Below the pieces are notes generated by a model. It was not told the DNA's origin. It saw only the letters and a list, made by a program, of their open reading frames with translations, and did no database searches. The translations under genes and the position numbers were made by a program. Below, piece after piece: positions 24,563-35,000 of a DNA stretch of 64,000 nt; position 1 is the first letter of the stretch; the number at the start of each line of letters is the position of its first letter. The stretch is taken from NCBI RefSeq assembly GCF_032191465.1, contig NZ_JAQOUE010000001.1, positions 2,821,501 through 2,885,500 of the forward strand, written 5' to 3'. The DNA comes from Candidatus Nitronereus thalassa. GTDB lineage: Bacteria > Nitrospirota > Nitrospiria > Nitrospirales > UBA8639.

Positions 24563-24958
24563 GTGAATGTATATGAGTGGCGCCCTTCTGTTTTTGTGGT
24601 AGATGATAACGCCGTCGTTCGGAAGAGTATTGCCAAACGACTCGTAAGGGAAGCCTTTTTGGTTCAAACTTTTGAGTCAGGTGAAAAAGTTCTTGACGCA
24701 CTTCATCACGAACATCCCGATGCTGTGCTGTTGGATTTTAAAATGCCTGGACTTAATGGAGAAGAAACCTTAGCTGAGATGCGGAAAAGAGGGTTAACGG
24801 TTCCCGTCGTCATTTTAACGGCTTATAGTGATGTCATGGATGTGTCAAAGAGTCAGTATCAAGGGGTCGTGTCACTGGTAACTAAATCTTTGGAATTAGA
24901 AGACGTTGTATCGGTGGCCAAAGAAGCGATCACTAATCGACGATCTTTAACCTTTTGA
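24563..24958 (+). CDS. CheY-like receiver protein between nxrA2 and nxrB2
   Basis: 131-residue receiver domain: Asp14/Asp15, phospho-acceptor Asp58 (VLLDFKMP), Thr86 (ILTAY) and Lys108. It is paralogous to the receiver at 4893-5288 and diverges from it over the first about 110 residues, then is identical from base 24890. The in-frame start is GTG 24563 (AAAAAGGTG context). An ATG at 24573 is better spaced from AAGGTGA but is out of frame, so the start may have been altered by a small indel. Same position and probable role as copy 1. Confidence 0.88.
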   Translation: MNVYEWRPSVFVVDDNAVVRKSIAKRLVREAFLVQTFESGEKVLDALHHEHPDAVLLDFKMPGLNGEETLAEMRKRGLTVPVVILTAYSDVMDVSKSQYQGVVSLVTKSLELEDVVSVAKEAITNRRSLTF

Positions 24959-26107
24959 AACGGAGGAAATCATGCCAGAAGTATATAATTGGCAATTAGG
25001 ACGGAAGATGCTGTATCCGTATGAGGAACGGCATCCGAAGTGGCAGTTTGCCTTTGTGTTCAATATCAATCGGTGTTTGGCCTGTCAGACCTGTTCCATG
25101 GCCGACAAGTCGACTTGGTTGTTCTCCAAAGGCCAGGAATACATGTGGTGGAACAATGTGGAAACCAAGCCGTACGGGGGCTATCCACAGTTCTACGATG
25201 TGAAAATCACGCAGTTGATCGAGCAAGTCAATCCCGGCGGACAAGTCTGGAACGTCCGTGTGGGTCGCAAACACCATGCGCCCTATGGCGTGTTCGAAGG
25301 AATGACCATTTTCGATGCGGGTGCCAAAGTTGGGCAAGCGGCCATCGGCTACATTCCTACAGACCAAGAATGGCGGTTTGTGAATATTTATGAAGACACG
25401 GCGACGTCGATGCGGGCCATTGTCGAAGGCATTGATAAAACCGGGTTTACCAAAGAAGAACCCTGGAAAATGCAAGGCAGCAGCTTGCCGGAGCATGAAA
25501 CCTACTTCTTCTATCTCCAACGGATTTGTAACCACTGTACGTATCCGGGCTGTTTAGCCGCCTGTCCAAGAAAGGCCATCTACAAGCGGCCTGAAGACGG
25601 GATCGTGTTGATCGACCAAAACCGGTGTCGTGGGTACAAGAAGTGCGTGGAGCAATGCCCATTCAAGAAGCCCATGTATCGTGGAACGACTCGGGTGACC
25701 GAGAAGTGCATTGCGTGTTACCCCCGGGTGGAGGGTAAAGATCCTCTCACGGGTGGGGAGCCGATGGAAACGCGATGTATGGCCGCGTGCGTGGGGAAGA
25801 TTCGCTTACAGAACCTCGTCAAGATTGGCGAAGATGGGCTGTGGGCGGAAGATCGCTGGAACCCACTGTATTACACCATTCGGGTGGAACAAGTGGCGTT
25901 ACCGTTGTATCCCCAATGGGGAACAGAGCCGAATGGGTTTTATATCCCACCCCGGCAAGCACCTCGGGGGTACATCCGGCAGATGTTTGGGCCGGGCGTG
26001 GATGCGGCGATTGAGAAGTATTTGGTGCCGAGCCGGGAATTGTTAGCGGTGCTCCAATTGTGGAGAGCCAGCCAACAAATCATCTTCCGGTATGACGTGA
26101 TTCCTGG
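24890..26107 (+). repeat. identical tract shared with first nxrB locus
   Basis: Partner of 5220-6437. The boundaries are 24889 (t against c) and 26108 (a against c). Confidence 0.92.
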
Positions 26108-26261
26108 ACCCCTCGTCTTCGAGACCCAGATTCATGGTCGACGGTTCCAGATGTATAACGACACGGTGTTGGGCTTCAACAAGTCCGGCAAAGAAGCGGT
26201 ACGGCAGCAGGTGGAAGAGCCGATTTACATTCGGCCGGCCGAACGCGTCACCTGGTTGTAG
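24972..26261 (+). CDS. nxrB: nitrite oxidoreductase beta subunit, copy 2
   Basis: Fe-S subunit, 429 residues, identical in protein sequence to copy 1, with the same four cysteine groups (35/38/41; 186/189/194/198; 219/225/229 with Tyr222; 246/249/269/273). DNA is identical to copy 1 up to 26107; the last about 150 bp carry only synonymous changes. GGAGG precedes the ATG. The strong terminator downstream is conserved. Together with nxrA2 it forms the second nitrite oxidoreductase; since NxrB is the same, any functional difference between isoforms must reside in NxrA or regulation. Confidence 0.97.
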   Translation: MPEVYNWQLGRKMLYPYEERHPKWQFAFVFNINRCLACQTCSMADKSTWLFSKGQEYMWWNNVETKPYGGYPQFYDVKITQLIEQVNPGGQVWNVRVGRKHHAPYGVFEGMTIFDAGAKVGQAAIGYIPTDQEWRFVNIYEDTATSMRAIVEGIDKTGFTKEEPWKMQGSSLPEHETYFFYLQRICNHCTYPGCLAACPRKAIYKRPEDGIVLIDQNRCRGYKKCVEQCPFKKPMYRGTTRVTEKCIACYPRVEGKDPLTGGEPMETRCMAACVGKIRLQNLVKIGEDGLWAEDRWNPLYYTIRVEQVALPLYPQWGTEPNGFYIPPRQAPRGYIRQMFGPGVDAAIEKYLVPSRELLAVLQLWRASQQIIFRYDVIPGPLVFETQIHGRRFQMYNDTVLGFNKSGKEAVRQQVEEPIYIRPAERVTWL

Positions 26262-26286
26262 GTCCAGGTGTAAAATGTTGGGGGAG

Positions 26287-26326
26287 AAGCGGCCGGCACA
26301 GGAGTTCCTGGCCGGCCGCTTCTTGT
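26287..26326 (+). terminator. rho-independent terminator after nxrB2
   Basis: AAGCGGCCGG ... CCGGCCGCTT stem (26287-26321), same structure as after nxrB1, followed by CTTGTATTG. Confidence 0.75.
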
Positions 26327-26900
26327 ATTGTTGGTAGCGCTTTTGTGCGAAGACCGTGTATTTAATAATTTGTTAAGAACTTGGCGAATGAGTCCCATCC
26401 CGATACTGGTGAATTCATCAAATCGACTAATGAATTGAGATACTCGCCCACCATCATTCTGTCTTAAGGTGCCTTCCTTCTGCACTGATAGTGTCCTTGA
26501 ATAAGCTACTGATTTCATTAGAGAATTCAGAAGATTCTACTCTTTCTTTTACAACGAGTGGCGGGTTTTTAGTTACCCAATCCAACCCATGGAGGTTCGC
26601 GGCTTCACTCATGCATTTCACCTGCTAAATTGAGCGGATGCGCACAGGTGTAAAGGAGTGAATTCGAACAGAATCGAGGACTACAATCAATGCAACTCTT
26701 TCGAAGGTCCCGAGCCTTTAAGGGGAATTCTCAATACTTACGTGAGTTTCCAAAGAGAACACACTGATAAATTAATTATGGAACGATTCTTGCACAGAAA
26801 AAGACGCGAAATGTTGGGAAATTCATGTTGGTCTGGTTTCAAGAGTTGGCCCCAGAGAAATAAAAAGGTTTAAATGTGCGGGGCTTAATGAGGTGATACT
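26327..26900. other. intergenic, no convincing gene
   Basis: 574 bp between the nxrB2 terminator and a tiny membrane ORF. Short frames exist on both strands but none combines a ribosome-binding site with protein-like composition. The A/T-rich content would allow a promoter for the tiny ORF. Confidence 0.5.
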
Positions 26901-26993
26901 ATGGAGTCAATGTGGGAATTAACTTTCATTGTAATCGTCATGGTTGTGGGCTTGGTGCTGATGGCCCTTTTTGGCTCAGGGATTTTCGCATAG
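26901..26993 (+). CDS. 30-residue single-pass membrane protein
   Basis: MESMWELTFIVIVMVVGLVL is the first 20 residues; the rest is MALFGSGIFA. One hydrophobic helix fills about residues 7-25 with an acidic N-terminal end. GAGGTGA sits 4-10 bases before the ATG, a proper Shine-Dalgarno. Such mini-proteins often act as small subunits of membrane oxidases or other redox complexes. No family is recognised, and a link to the nxr module upstream is conjecture. No counterpart was seen after nxrB1. Confidence 0.55.
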   Translation: MESMWELTFIVIVMVVGLVLMALFGSGIFA

Positions 26994-27287
26994 GGGAAGG
27001 TAGGCAAAACAATTGGTCAGTGATCAACCATTCGTGTGAGAAGTCAAGAAAATCCCGAGCACGAATGGGATCCTGTTCATACAAAAAAGTGAAACCCATG
27101 GTGTTTCGCAAGGAATTGTCGACACCAATCCATTGAAACCGAAAAAATTTCCAATCCAAAGTGAAAAATTAGCTGAAGGAAAAATCGGCGAGCAGTTGTT
27201 AGGTAAAATCTTGGAGAACCATATATGTCTTTCGAAAAGAAAGATCTCTGGTCTCAACCGTTTTGAGAGGCCTTGATTTTGTAGTCT

Positions 27288-27851
27288 TTACCCATACCCA
27301 GGAGCGGTATCTTCATCGCGTCGTTCTTTGGCTTCCATCTTGATATGTTCCTCAATATTTTCGATGGCGTGGGCCTGATCAATTTCAAAAAGGTCTTGGG
27401 CTGTCAAATACCGAATGGCCGTCCCGCCGAGAATCTTCTGCTTTGGGGTCCCTTTTAGCTGTATTTTCGTCACAGCATCTGCACCAATAGCTAGAGCTTG
27501 TTGAAGAAGAATCTTGTGTAACTCTGCCCAATTGACTGAGGTTTTATCCTCGGGTTGGTGGGCTTCCAGTTCGTCCAAGGTTTCATAGGGCACATCGGGA
27601 AAATCATCCAAGACGGGGATGGACTGATTGGTTGTAGGATCTTCGGCCATCTGGACCGGAGTGGGGATGGGTTCTTTCTCCAGACGGGGAGCCCGGGCAG
27701 CATTCACATCAAAAGTTTTGAGACGCAAGGCGGCTAATGCCGCTTCATGCTCATTACTACTTTGCATGAGCCGCTTAAGTTTTTCCATGCGTTCCAGAGC
27801 TTCTTGAAGACTCATGCGAGCCCCTGTTTTTCGAAGGGCATTGACCGGCAT
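27288..27851 (-). CDS. DUF2786-like N-terminus, unknown function
   Basis: 187 residues, soluble. Residues about 14-50 (LQEALERMEKLKRLMQ, then SSNEHEAALAALR) resemble the start of DUF2786 proteins. The middle is Pro/Glu-rich and probably disordered. The C-terminal part (QALAIGADAVTKIQLKG, then GGTAIRYL) looks like a small alpha/beta fold. The gene stands alone on the minus strand. Function unknown; the DUF2786 call rests on pattern recognition only. Confidence 0.6.
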   Translation of the reverse strand: MPVNALRKTGARMSLQEALERMEKLKRLMQSSNEHEAALAALRLKTFDVNAARAPRLEKEPIPTPVQMAEDPTTNQSIPVLDDFPDVPYETLDELEAHQPEDKTSVNWAELHKILLQQALAIGADAVTKIQLKGTPKQKILGGTAIRYLTAQDLFEIDQAHAIENIEEHIKMEAKERRDEDTAPGYG

Positions 27852-28080
27852 ATTGGAACTCCAGGCGTTAAAAGATGTCGATGTGGTATTGCAACATGAA
27901 AAAAGGTTGGGACTTATCAGGTCATACCTTTTCGACCATGGGCATTGATTAATCAGGATACCTCGCTACCCCTTGAAGATTTCTACCTATCCCCAAAACG
28001 AAATGTCAACTTAAGGACTCTGAGCAGAAAACGTGAATGGTTTTTCGAGGAAAAAATGAGCAGAACCGACTATGTGCCTA

Positions 28081-28866
28081 TCACGGCGTCAATCGGCAGG
28101 CCCGGGCGATCCCATCTCTGTAGACCAACCAGAGTCGTAAGGATTTTCGCAAGGCCGTCAAAATGGTTTCTTGGTCCTGTCGAGTGGTGGTGTGATTGAC
28201 GACCATATCATAGGCATCATGCCGATGTCCGTTTTCAACCAATTGATGGGCACGGCTTAAGTCCATATAGGCAGGGGAGAGACCGTGAAAGCGCACCAAG
28301 GGATGGCGTTTAATATGCGATTCGATTTCCCGTTTTGATCTTGCCTTGGAAGGATGGAGCAGTTCTTGCCGATCGTTGATGCTGCCTTCAACGAAAATGG
28401 TCATCACTGCTGTCCCCACTAGCCAAATTCGATTTAGTGTCGCCTGGTCGAGCCAGGTACGATAGCGACGGCTTGCGGGAAGCAGGGTTAAGTTGCCAAA
28501 AGCGCCGTTTTGAAATCCTAATCCCGCCATCATGGTCAAAAAGAGCTCGGGATGAGATTTCCCTAACGACAATTTTCCCGTATCCTCCTCAAAAATATTT
28601 TCCGCCAACTTTCGACGGACATCCATGGGTGGATTCGTTCCGTGAATGCGGGCTAACAAGACAGGGAAGTCTCGGACATAGACCCCATATTCCTGCTGAA
28701 AATGGATTTTGAGTTGGGCTTTTGAAATTGCGCTGCCTGCAAACTGTGGCCAAGCCCAATGATGTTTCTTGTCCATTACGGCCAACAACTGATTGCGGAA
28801 TTGCGTGGGAGTTAACCTTTTTTGAGTCATAACTAGTTTGATGGTTTCCAGGTGATGTTTATTCAA
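28081..28866 (-). CDS. haem-oxygenase-fold (TenA/PqqC-like) protein
   Basis: 261 residues, nearly all helical. Motif HFQQEYGVYVRDFP (Glu59), then NIFEEDTG with Glu93/Glu94, and KSHPELF with His105, fit the dinuclear-metal or cofactor pocket of the haem-oxygenase-like superfamily (TenA, PqqC, CADD-type iron enzymes). Family members act in thiamin salvage, PQQ or folate precursor synthesis, or oxidative cleavage of fatty substrates; no choice can be made here. It is transcribed divergently from the PhoX-type gene. Confidence 0.7.
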   Translation of the reverse strand: MNKHHLETIKLVMTQKRLTPTQFRNQLLAVMDKKHHWAWPQFAGSAISKAQLKIHFQQEYGVYVRDFPVLLARIHGTNPPMDVRRKLAENIFEEDTGKLSLGKSHPELFLTMMAGLGFQNGAFGNLTLLPASRRYRTWLDQATLNRIWLVGTAVMTIFVEGSINDRQELLHPSKARSKREIESHIKRHPLVRFHGLSPAYMDLSRAHQLVENGHRHDAYDMVVNHTTTRQDQETILTALRKSLRLWLVYRDGIARACRLTP

Positions 28867-29215
28867 CTAATTCCAAAGCCGCTTTACTTAATATGTGCTT
28901 GAATACTTCGGTAGCCTTAGGATGAGACCAAAGTTTAAACAATCTTGGAGTCTCCTAAGAGCAAGTGATTGATTGAATAACTATCGTGGTCTAAATAGCA
29001 ACAACCATCAATGTTTATGTGAGACATAGTGTAACAGAAATGAGGGAATAGTGCGTGATCCTGTGCTTTGGTCATGCTTATTCATCGGGAAACGCGGGAG
29101 GGAAAAATATTTTTAGATGGCTACCGCTTGCCGACAAATCTCAGCCCTCCAATAATATGGAGGTGAATTTTTTTAAGGATTATTGGTGCAGAGCCCTATT
29201 CTGGTATAAGTCACC
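28867..29215. other. intergenic between divergent genes
   Basis: 349 bp, A/T-rich, expected to hold promoters for both neighbours. No clear -35/-10 pair, operator or RNA could be assigned. No Shine-Dalgarno is visible before the ATG at 29216. Confidence 0.45.
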
Positions 29216-30940
29216 ATGATGACAAGCCAGGGAAATCCCCACATTTTTATCATTGGCATGTTGGCTCTTCTGTTTTTACCTTTGTCTTTTTATGGAAAGG
29301 CGGAAGGTCAGCAAGCTTCCATGTTGACGGGATTGGAAGACTGGCATTCTGTCCCAATCGTGACGGTAGGAGATCATCTTCCTTCTACAGATCCGAATGC
29401 GTTGGGCGGGCGATACCAGCCCGTGGGGAAAATGGATGGTCTAGGTGCCATGTTGTTGGATGAGCGAACCGTGCGGGTATTTGTCAATCATGAATTACGA
29501 CGGGATGCCGGATATCCTTATCGATTGCGTAATGAAACACTCCTAACTGGGGCCCGAGTGAGCTTTGTCGACCTTGATCGAAAAACTCGGGTGGTCGTCA
29601 ATAGCGGATTGGCGTTTGATTCAGTCATTGATCGCCAGGGAAAAAAGGTGACCAGTGCCAGCCAGATTAACCAGGCCAAGAACCAGATATTTGGTTTCTC
29701 CTTATTCTGCTCGGCGCAGCTGGTGGAAGCCGGACAGTTTGGGTTTGTGGACACGATTTTTTTTACGCACGAAGAGGTGCCTGATCCAATTGATCACCCG
29801 CATGGAGGTTCGTTGTGGGCGCTGGATGTGGCATCTCAAAGGCTCTACGCTGTTCCCGCTGCTGGCCGTATGGCCTGGGAGAACACGGCCCCCTTATCCA
29901 TTGGCGGAGAACGCGTCGCTTTCCTTATCGGCGATGATGCACACCCACAATCAACAGAGCCTCATGCGTTTGGTCAAGCGGCAACGAGCCAGACTTCTCC
30001 CAGCCATGTGGTAACGGCTCCTTTGTGGTTATTCATCGGCAAAAAAAATGCCTCGCTCTTTGAAATTCGAGAGAGGCTTTCCTTCAGTGTTAATGCTCCG
30101 CGCACTGACTTTCTCAATCGAAACGGGTTATTGATCGGCGACCTCTATTACTTTACCTCGAATGATGGAAGAACCACCATTGACACATTTCACTCAACGG
30201 GAGAGAAGCTATCCGGAAAATGGATCAAACTGGCGGTTCAGGATTCGGCTCAAGCGGGGCAGCCGGGATATGATGAATGGGGATATAAAAATGGGTTGAC
30301 GCTTCGTCGAGAAGCCAAGGCTGGTGGCGCTTTTCAATTTTCTCGTCCGGAAGATGTGAGCACGCATCCTCGCATTGGAACGCGTGCGGTCTTGGCGTCC
30401 ACCGGTCGAGATACCGTATTCTCTCATGATGCCTGGGGGGCCCTATATCAAGTTGATGTGGATTTCGACTCAATGTCGGGCTTGCTCACGATTCTCTATG
30501 ATGGTGATGACGCTGGTGGAGGGCAAGTTCCTGGTTCCGATTATGGCATTCGAAATCCTGATAACCTAGACTGGGCTGACGATGGGTTTATCTATGTGCA
30601 AGAAGATATGGCGAAAAGTTTACCTCCCTGGTTTGGAGGGCAGTCTCATGAGGAGGCCTCGGTTTGGCAGTTAGATCCGTTGAAGGGCACCATTCAAAGA
30701 GTGGCGAGAATGAATCGATCAATTGGATTCCAGCAAGGTGAGACAGAGAGTTCCCCCGAGGTTGTCGGGGCGTGGGAATCCTCAGGTATTCTAGATGTGA
30801 CTCATCTTTTTGAGCCCAATCCTGGAGAGAAGCTATTTTTGTCGACCATTCAGGCACATTCGGTTCAAGATGGATTAATCGCCAAGGCCAATTTGTTTGA
30901 GGGCGGTCAGCTAGTGTGGTTGATTGAGAATGGCTATTAA
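29216..30940 (+). CDS. PhoX-type secreted phosphatase (DUF839 family)
   Basis: 574 residues with a signal peptide (hydrophobic 10-30). Beta-propeller-type sequence with the family's features: VFVNHELRRDAGYP near residue 91, FFTHEEVPDPIDHPHGGSLW near 182, and NPDNLDWADDGFIYVQED near 447. PhoX enzymes are Ca2+/Fe3+-dependent alkaline phosphatases; many DUF839 members are unproven. Start is ATG 29216 or the adjacent ATG 29219. The gene overlaps the following sulfatase-modifying-factor-like gene, implying a joint transcript. Confidence 0.78.
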   Translation: MMTSQGNPHIFIIGMLALLFLPLSFYGKAEGQQASMLTGLEDWHSVPIVTVGDHLPSTDPNALGGRYQPVGKMDGLGAMLLDERTVRVFVNHELRRDAGYPYRLRNETLLTGARVSFVDLDRKTRVVVNSGLAFDSVIDRQGKKVTSASQINQAKNQIFGFSLFCSAQLVEAGQFGFVDTIFFTHEEVPDPIDHPHGGSLWALDVASQRLYAVPAAGRMAWENTAPLSIGGERVAFLIGDDAHPQSTEPHAFGQAATSQTSPSHVVTAPLWLFIGKKNASLFEIRERLSFSVNAPRTDFLNRNGLLIGDLYYFTSNDGRTTIDTFHSTGEKLSGKWIKLAVQDSAQAGQPGYDEWGYKNGLTLRREAKAGGAFQFSRPEDVSTHPRIGTRAVLASTGRDTVFSHDAWGALYQVDVDFDSMSGLLTILYDGDDAGGGQVPGSDYGIRNPDNLDWADDGFIYVQEDMAKSLPPWFGGQSHEEASVWQLDPLKGTIQRVARMNRSIGFQQGETESSPEVVGAWESSGILDVTHLFEPNPGEKLFLSTIQAHSVQDGLIAKANLFEGGQLVWLIENGY

Positions 30941-31835
30941 ACGCATGAGAAGGTGTTTGTGGATATTTATATTATTGGGATTGGTGATTGACCCCTTTAC
31001 TTCCTCTGCCCTCCAAGACAGTACTACTCCTCCGCCGGAATTAGAAAATCATCTTCAAGCCATTGCCAAACTAGCGCAACCGTCGCCCATGATTCACATT
31101 CCGGAAGGCCGCTTTCTTATGGGAACCGTGCGAAAGGATGATGATCCTTTTGGGTTGGAAACTCAGTATGACGACACAGAATTTCCCCAGCGACAAATCT
31201 GGCTTGATGCCTACTTGATCGATCGCGATGAGGTCAGTATGGCAGAGTATTTGGCGTTTTTGAACCAACAAAGCCTTCCAGTGCCGGATAAACTTCGCCA
31301 CCTCATTTGGCATTTAATCGATGTCCATGCACTTCCAGATTATGTCATGGCGCGATGGCCAGCCATGTACATGGATTGGAAAGAGGCTGATCAATTTTGC
31401 AAAATCCACCATAAACGATTACCCACCGAAGCCGAATGGGAAAAAGCCGCCCGCGGGACGGAGGGAAATTTATTTCCCTGGGGCAGCCAAGTCCCTAATG
31501 CGGATTTGGCTGTCTCGGGCTTGTATCATGTGCATCAAATACCCCTCGTGGCAGCCGTAGATAGTTTTGAGGAGGGCCGCAGTCCCTATGGTCTAAGTCA
31601 TATGGCGGGTAATGTGCGGGAATGGGTGAATGATTGGTTCGGTCCAGATTATTATCCGCATATGCCTGAACGAAATCCTCAAGGTCCGGAGGTTGGGCGA
31701 TATAAAAGTGTACGAGGGGGATCGTGGCGGAGTCGATCTCAGCTCCTTCGAACCGCAACCCGTAATGGTGCCATACCAACAAAACGGTCACCGAATGTCG
31801 GGTTTCGTTGTGCCCAGTCCGTGAATGATAAATAG
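30930..31835 (+). CDS. formylglycine-generating-enzyme/SUMF1-like protein
   Basis: About 300 residues with an N-terminal membrane anchor or signal segment (WIFILLGLVIDPF). Family motifs: PEGRFLMGT, RLPTEAEWEKAARG, FPWG, GNVREWVNDW, VRGGSW and NVGFRCAQ. The fold ranges from true formylglycine-generating enzymes, which activate sulfatases, to proteins with other or structural roles. The two catalytic cysteines of genuine formylglycine enzymes are not evident near the C-terminus (the region reads RTATRNGAIPTKRSPNVGFRC), so this one is probably not a classical FGE. Start is ATG 30930 (or TTG 30924), inside the end of the PhoX gene. Confidence 0.8.
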   Translation: MAIKRMRRCLWIFILLGLVIDPFTSSALQDSTTPPPELENHLQAIAKLAQPSPMIHIPEGRFLMGTVRKDDDPFGLETQYDDTEFPQRQIWLDAYLIDRDEVSMAEYLAFLNQQSLPVPDKLRHLIWHLIDVHALPDYVMARWPAMYMDWKEADQFCKIHHKRLPTEAEWEKAARGTEGNLFPWGSQVPNADLAVSGLYHVHQIPLVAAVDSFEEGRSPYGLSHMAGNVREWVNDWFGPDYYPHMPERNPQGPEVGRYKSVRGGSWRSRSQLLRTATRNGAIPTKRSPNVGFRCAQSVNDK

Positions 31836-32041
31836 CCCCTTTCCCATTCCCATTAGGCATTCTTTCAACCTTCGTACAACGTTCCTTCTTCATCGATTGA
31901 AGTGAAAGCTGCTAAATCACCAGGGAATTGCTATGATACGGAGTCGTTAAGTAGGGATCCCTATATTTTGACCTAGCGTACATATTAAGCTCCAGTTCTC
32001 TTAAACGTGAAAATTCCCAAATAATCCTAAGGAACCATACC

Positions 32042-35000
32042 ATGGCGTTGCACGTCGCACTCAATCATCAAACCCATTACATCTATGATCGTCGGGTTTC
32101 CATGGGCCCTCAGGTCATTCGTTTAAGACCAGCCCCTCATAGTCGCACCCCGATAGTGAGTTACGCCTTAAAAATAGAACCCAAGGGGTACTTTTTGAAT
32201 TGGCAACAAGATCCACATGGCAACTATCTCGCGCGGGTGGTGTTCCCGAACCCAGTAAAAGAATTCCACATTGAAGTCGATTTGGTGGCCGACATGGTCG
32301 TTCATAACCCCTTTGACTTTTTTCTTGAGCCGCATGCGGAAACTGTACCTTTTGAGTACGATGAGGTCTTAGAAAAGGACTTGCGCGCCTACCTAGAAAC
32401 CAGTGCGTCTGGTCCCAAAGTAGACGCATGGGTGCGCCAATGGAAATCTATCTCGGAAGAGCGGACCGTCGATTTCCTCGTTCGCCTCAATCAAGCGCTT
32501 CAATCGCAAATTCAATATATCGTTCGGATGGAACCCGGCGTCCAAACGCCGGACGAAACCTTGATGCTGGGAAATGGCTCTTGTCGTGATTCTGGCTGGC
32601 TGTTGGTGCAAATTCTGAGACAGCTGGGGTTTGCTGCCCGTTTCGTTTCCGGATACTTAATTCAACTTACTCCCGACGAAAAATCATTGGATGGTCCTGC
32701 TGGTCCCGAACAAGATTTTACGGATCTCCATGCCTGGGCTGAAGCGTATTTGCCAGGTGCCGGGTGGATTGGAATGGATCCGACGTCAGGTCTGTTGGCT
32801 GGCGAAGGACACATTCCCTTGGCGGCCACTCCGCACCCTGGGAGCGCAGCCCCACTGAGTGGAGATGTGGAGCCATGCACGACAGACTTCTCCTACGCCA
32901 TGAGCGTGCAGCGAATTTTAGAAACGCCTCGTGTGACCAAGCCGTATTCAGCAGAGCAATGGCATGCGATCAATCAATGTGGCCAACAGCTGGAACAAGA
33001 ATTAGTAGCGAATGATGTACGGATCACGATTGGCGGGGAGCCAACATTTGTGGCCATGGATTTCCCGGATGCCGCGGAATGGAATACCGAGGCTATGGGG
33101 CCTACGAAACGGAAGTTGGCCACGGATCTTATTTTCAAATTGCGGGATCGGTTCGCGCCAGGGGGCTTGGTTCATTTTGGTCAAGGGAAATGGTACCCCG
33201 GAGAACAACTGCCGCGTTGGGCGTTTGCTTTGTATTGGCGAGAAGACGGCATCCCTCTGTGGAAGGATGAAACTCTGATTGCTGGCATGCGGGCTCCTGG
33301 ACGTGGGACGCTAAAGGAAGCGGAAATGTTGATTGAGGGTATTGCTCGCCGAGTGGAAGTGACGTCCGAAGCAATTACTCCGGCGTATGAAGATCCCTGG
33401 CATTTCCTTAAAGAAGAACGAAAACTTCCAGAGAATCTTGATCCTGCTACCAATAAACTGGATGACCCCATGGCGCGTACCCGCCTGGCCCAAGTCTTTG
33501 AACGAGGATTAGGTAAGCCCAAAGGATTTGTGTTGCCTATTCAGCGATGGAATGCGCGGGATGGCAGCCGTCGGTGGCATTCCCAGCCATGGAGCACTCG
33601 GTCGAAGCATCTATTTTTGGTTCCCGGAGATTCGCCAATTGGGTTTCGATTGCCGTACTCTTCCTTGCCGCATTTAGATCCCAGGGAGTATCCCTATATT
33701 GTCCCCACTGATCCCTTTGAGGAACGAGGCCAATTGCCTGAGGTTGAACCCAAACGTCAACCGTTCTTGCGCGGTAGCCAGGGACAAGGAGAATTTCCTC
33801 AACAGGTGATGGGTCAAACAGGCAAGGATGGTTCTGGTCAACCAGTGCGTGCCGCATTAACGGTGGAGTCCCGCGACGACCAGTTGTGGGTATTTCTCCC
33901 ACCTGTGGAAATGGTGGAAGATTATTTGGACTTAGTGGCTGCGATTGAAGATACAGCCGCGGAAATGCATCACCCTGTGCACCTCGAAGGATATACCCCT
34001 CCTCATGATCCACGAATTAAAGTCCTTAAAGTGACTCCGGACCCTGGCGTGTTAGAAGTGAATGTGCAGCCCGCCGGGAGCTGGTCGGAAATGGTGGACA
34101 TCACCATGGGGCTGTACGAAGATGCCAAGGCGAGCCGTTTGGAAACCGAAAAATTCATGCTAGACGGCCGTCATATCGGAACGTGTGGTGGCAATCATAT
34201 GGTGTTAGGGGGGGCGACTCCGAAAGACAGTCCGTTTTTGCGTCGACCAGATTTGCTACGAAGTTTGGTTGCATTTTGGCAGCGGCATCCTGCCTTATCC
34301 TATGTGTTCTCCGGATTGTTTATCGGACCCACCAGTCAAGCTCCTCGAATTGATGAAGCGCGTCATGATTCTCTGCATGAATTAGAGTTGGCCTTTCAGC
34401 AAGTGCCTTTGCCGGGGAATGGGGCAAGGCCTCCCGCGCCGTGGCTTGTGGATCGCCTGTTTCGGAATCTTTTGACGGATGTCACTGGCAATACACATCG
34501 AACAGAAATCTGCATCGATAAGCTATATTCACCCGATGGTCCTACCGGACGTTTAGGGTTGGTGGAATTTCGCGCGTTTGAAATGCCGCCCCATGCGCAC
34601 ATGAGTCTCGTTCAACAATTATTACTGTTGGCGATTGCCGCTAGGTTTTGGAAACAACCGGATGAAGGGAAGTTGGTTCGTTGGGGAACGCAATTACATG
34701 ACCGGTTTATGTTGCCTCATTTTTTAGAGGAAGATCTCTGGGATGTGCTCGATGACTTGAACCAGCAGGGCTATCCTATCGAAAAAGAATGGTTTGCCCC
34801 ACATTTGGAATTCCGATTTCCTTCCTATGGCGAGGTATCTCATGGCAGCCTGAAGTTGGAATTACGACTTGCGTTGGAACCCTGGCATGTTCTAGGGGAA
34901 GAAGGCGCTCCCGGTGGAACCGTGCGTTATGTGGATTCGTCTGTCGAACGAGTCCAGGTGAGAGTCTCGGGAATCACGGATTCTCGGTATGTGGTGGCTT

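Noticed and set aside
26658-26873. 71-residue plus-strand frame after nxrB2
   Set aside because: GTG start touches its only AGGA; composition is not protein-like and no domain is visible.
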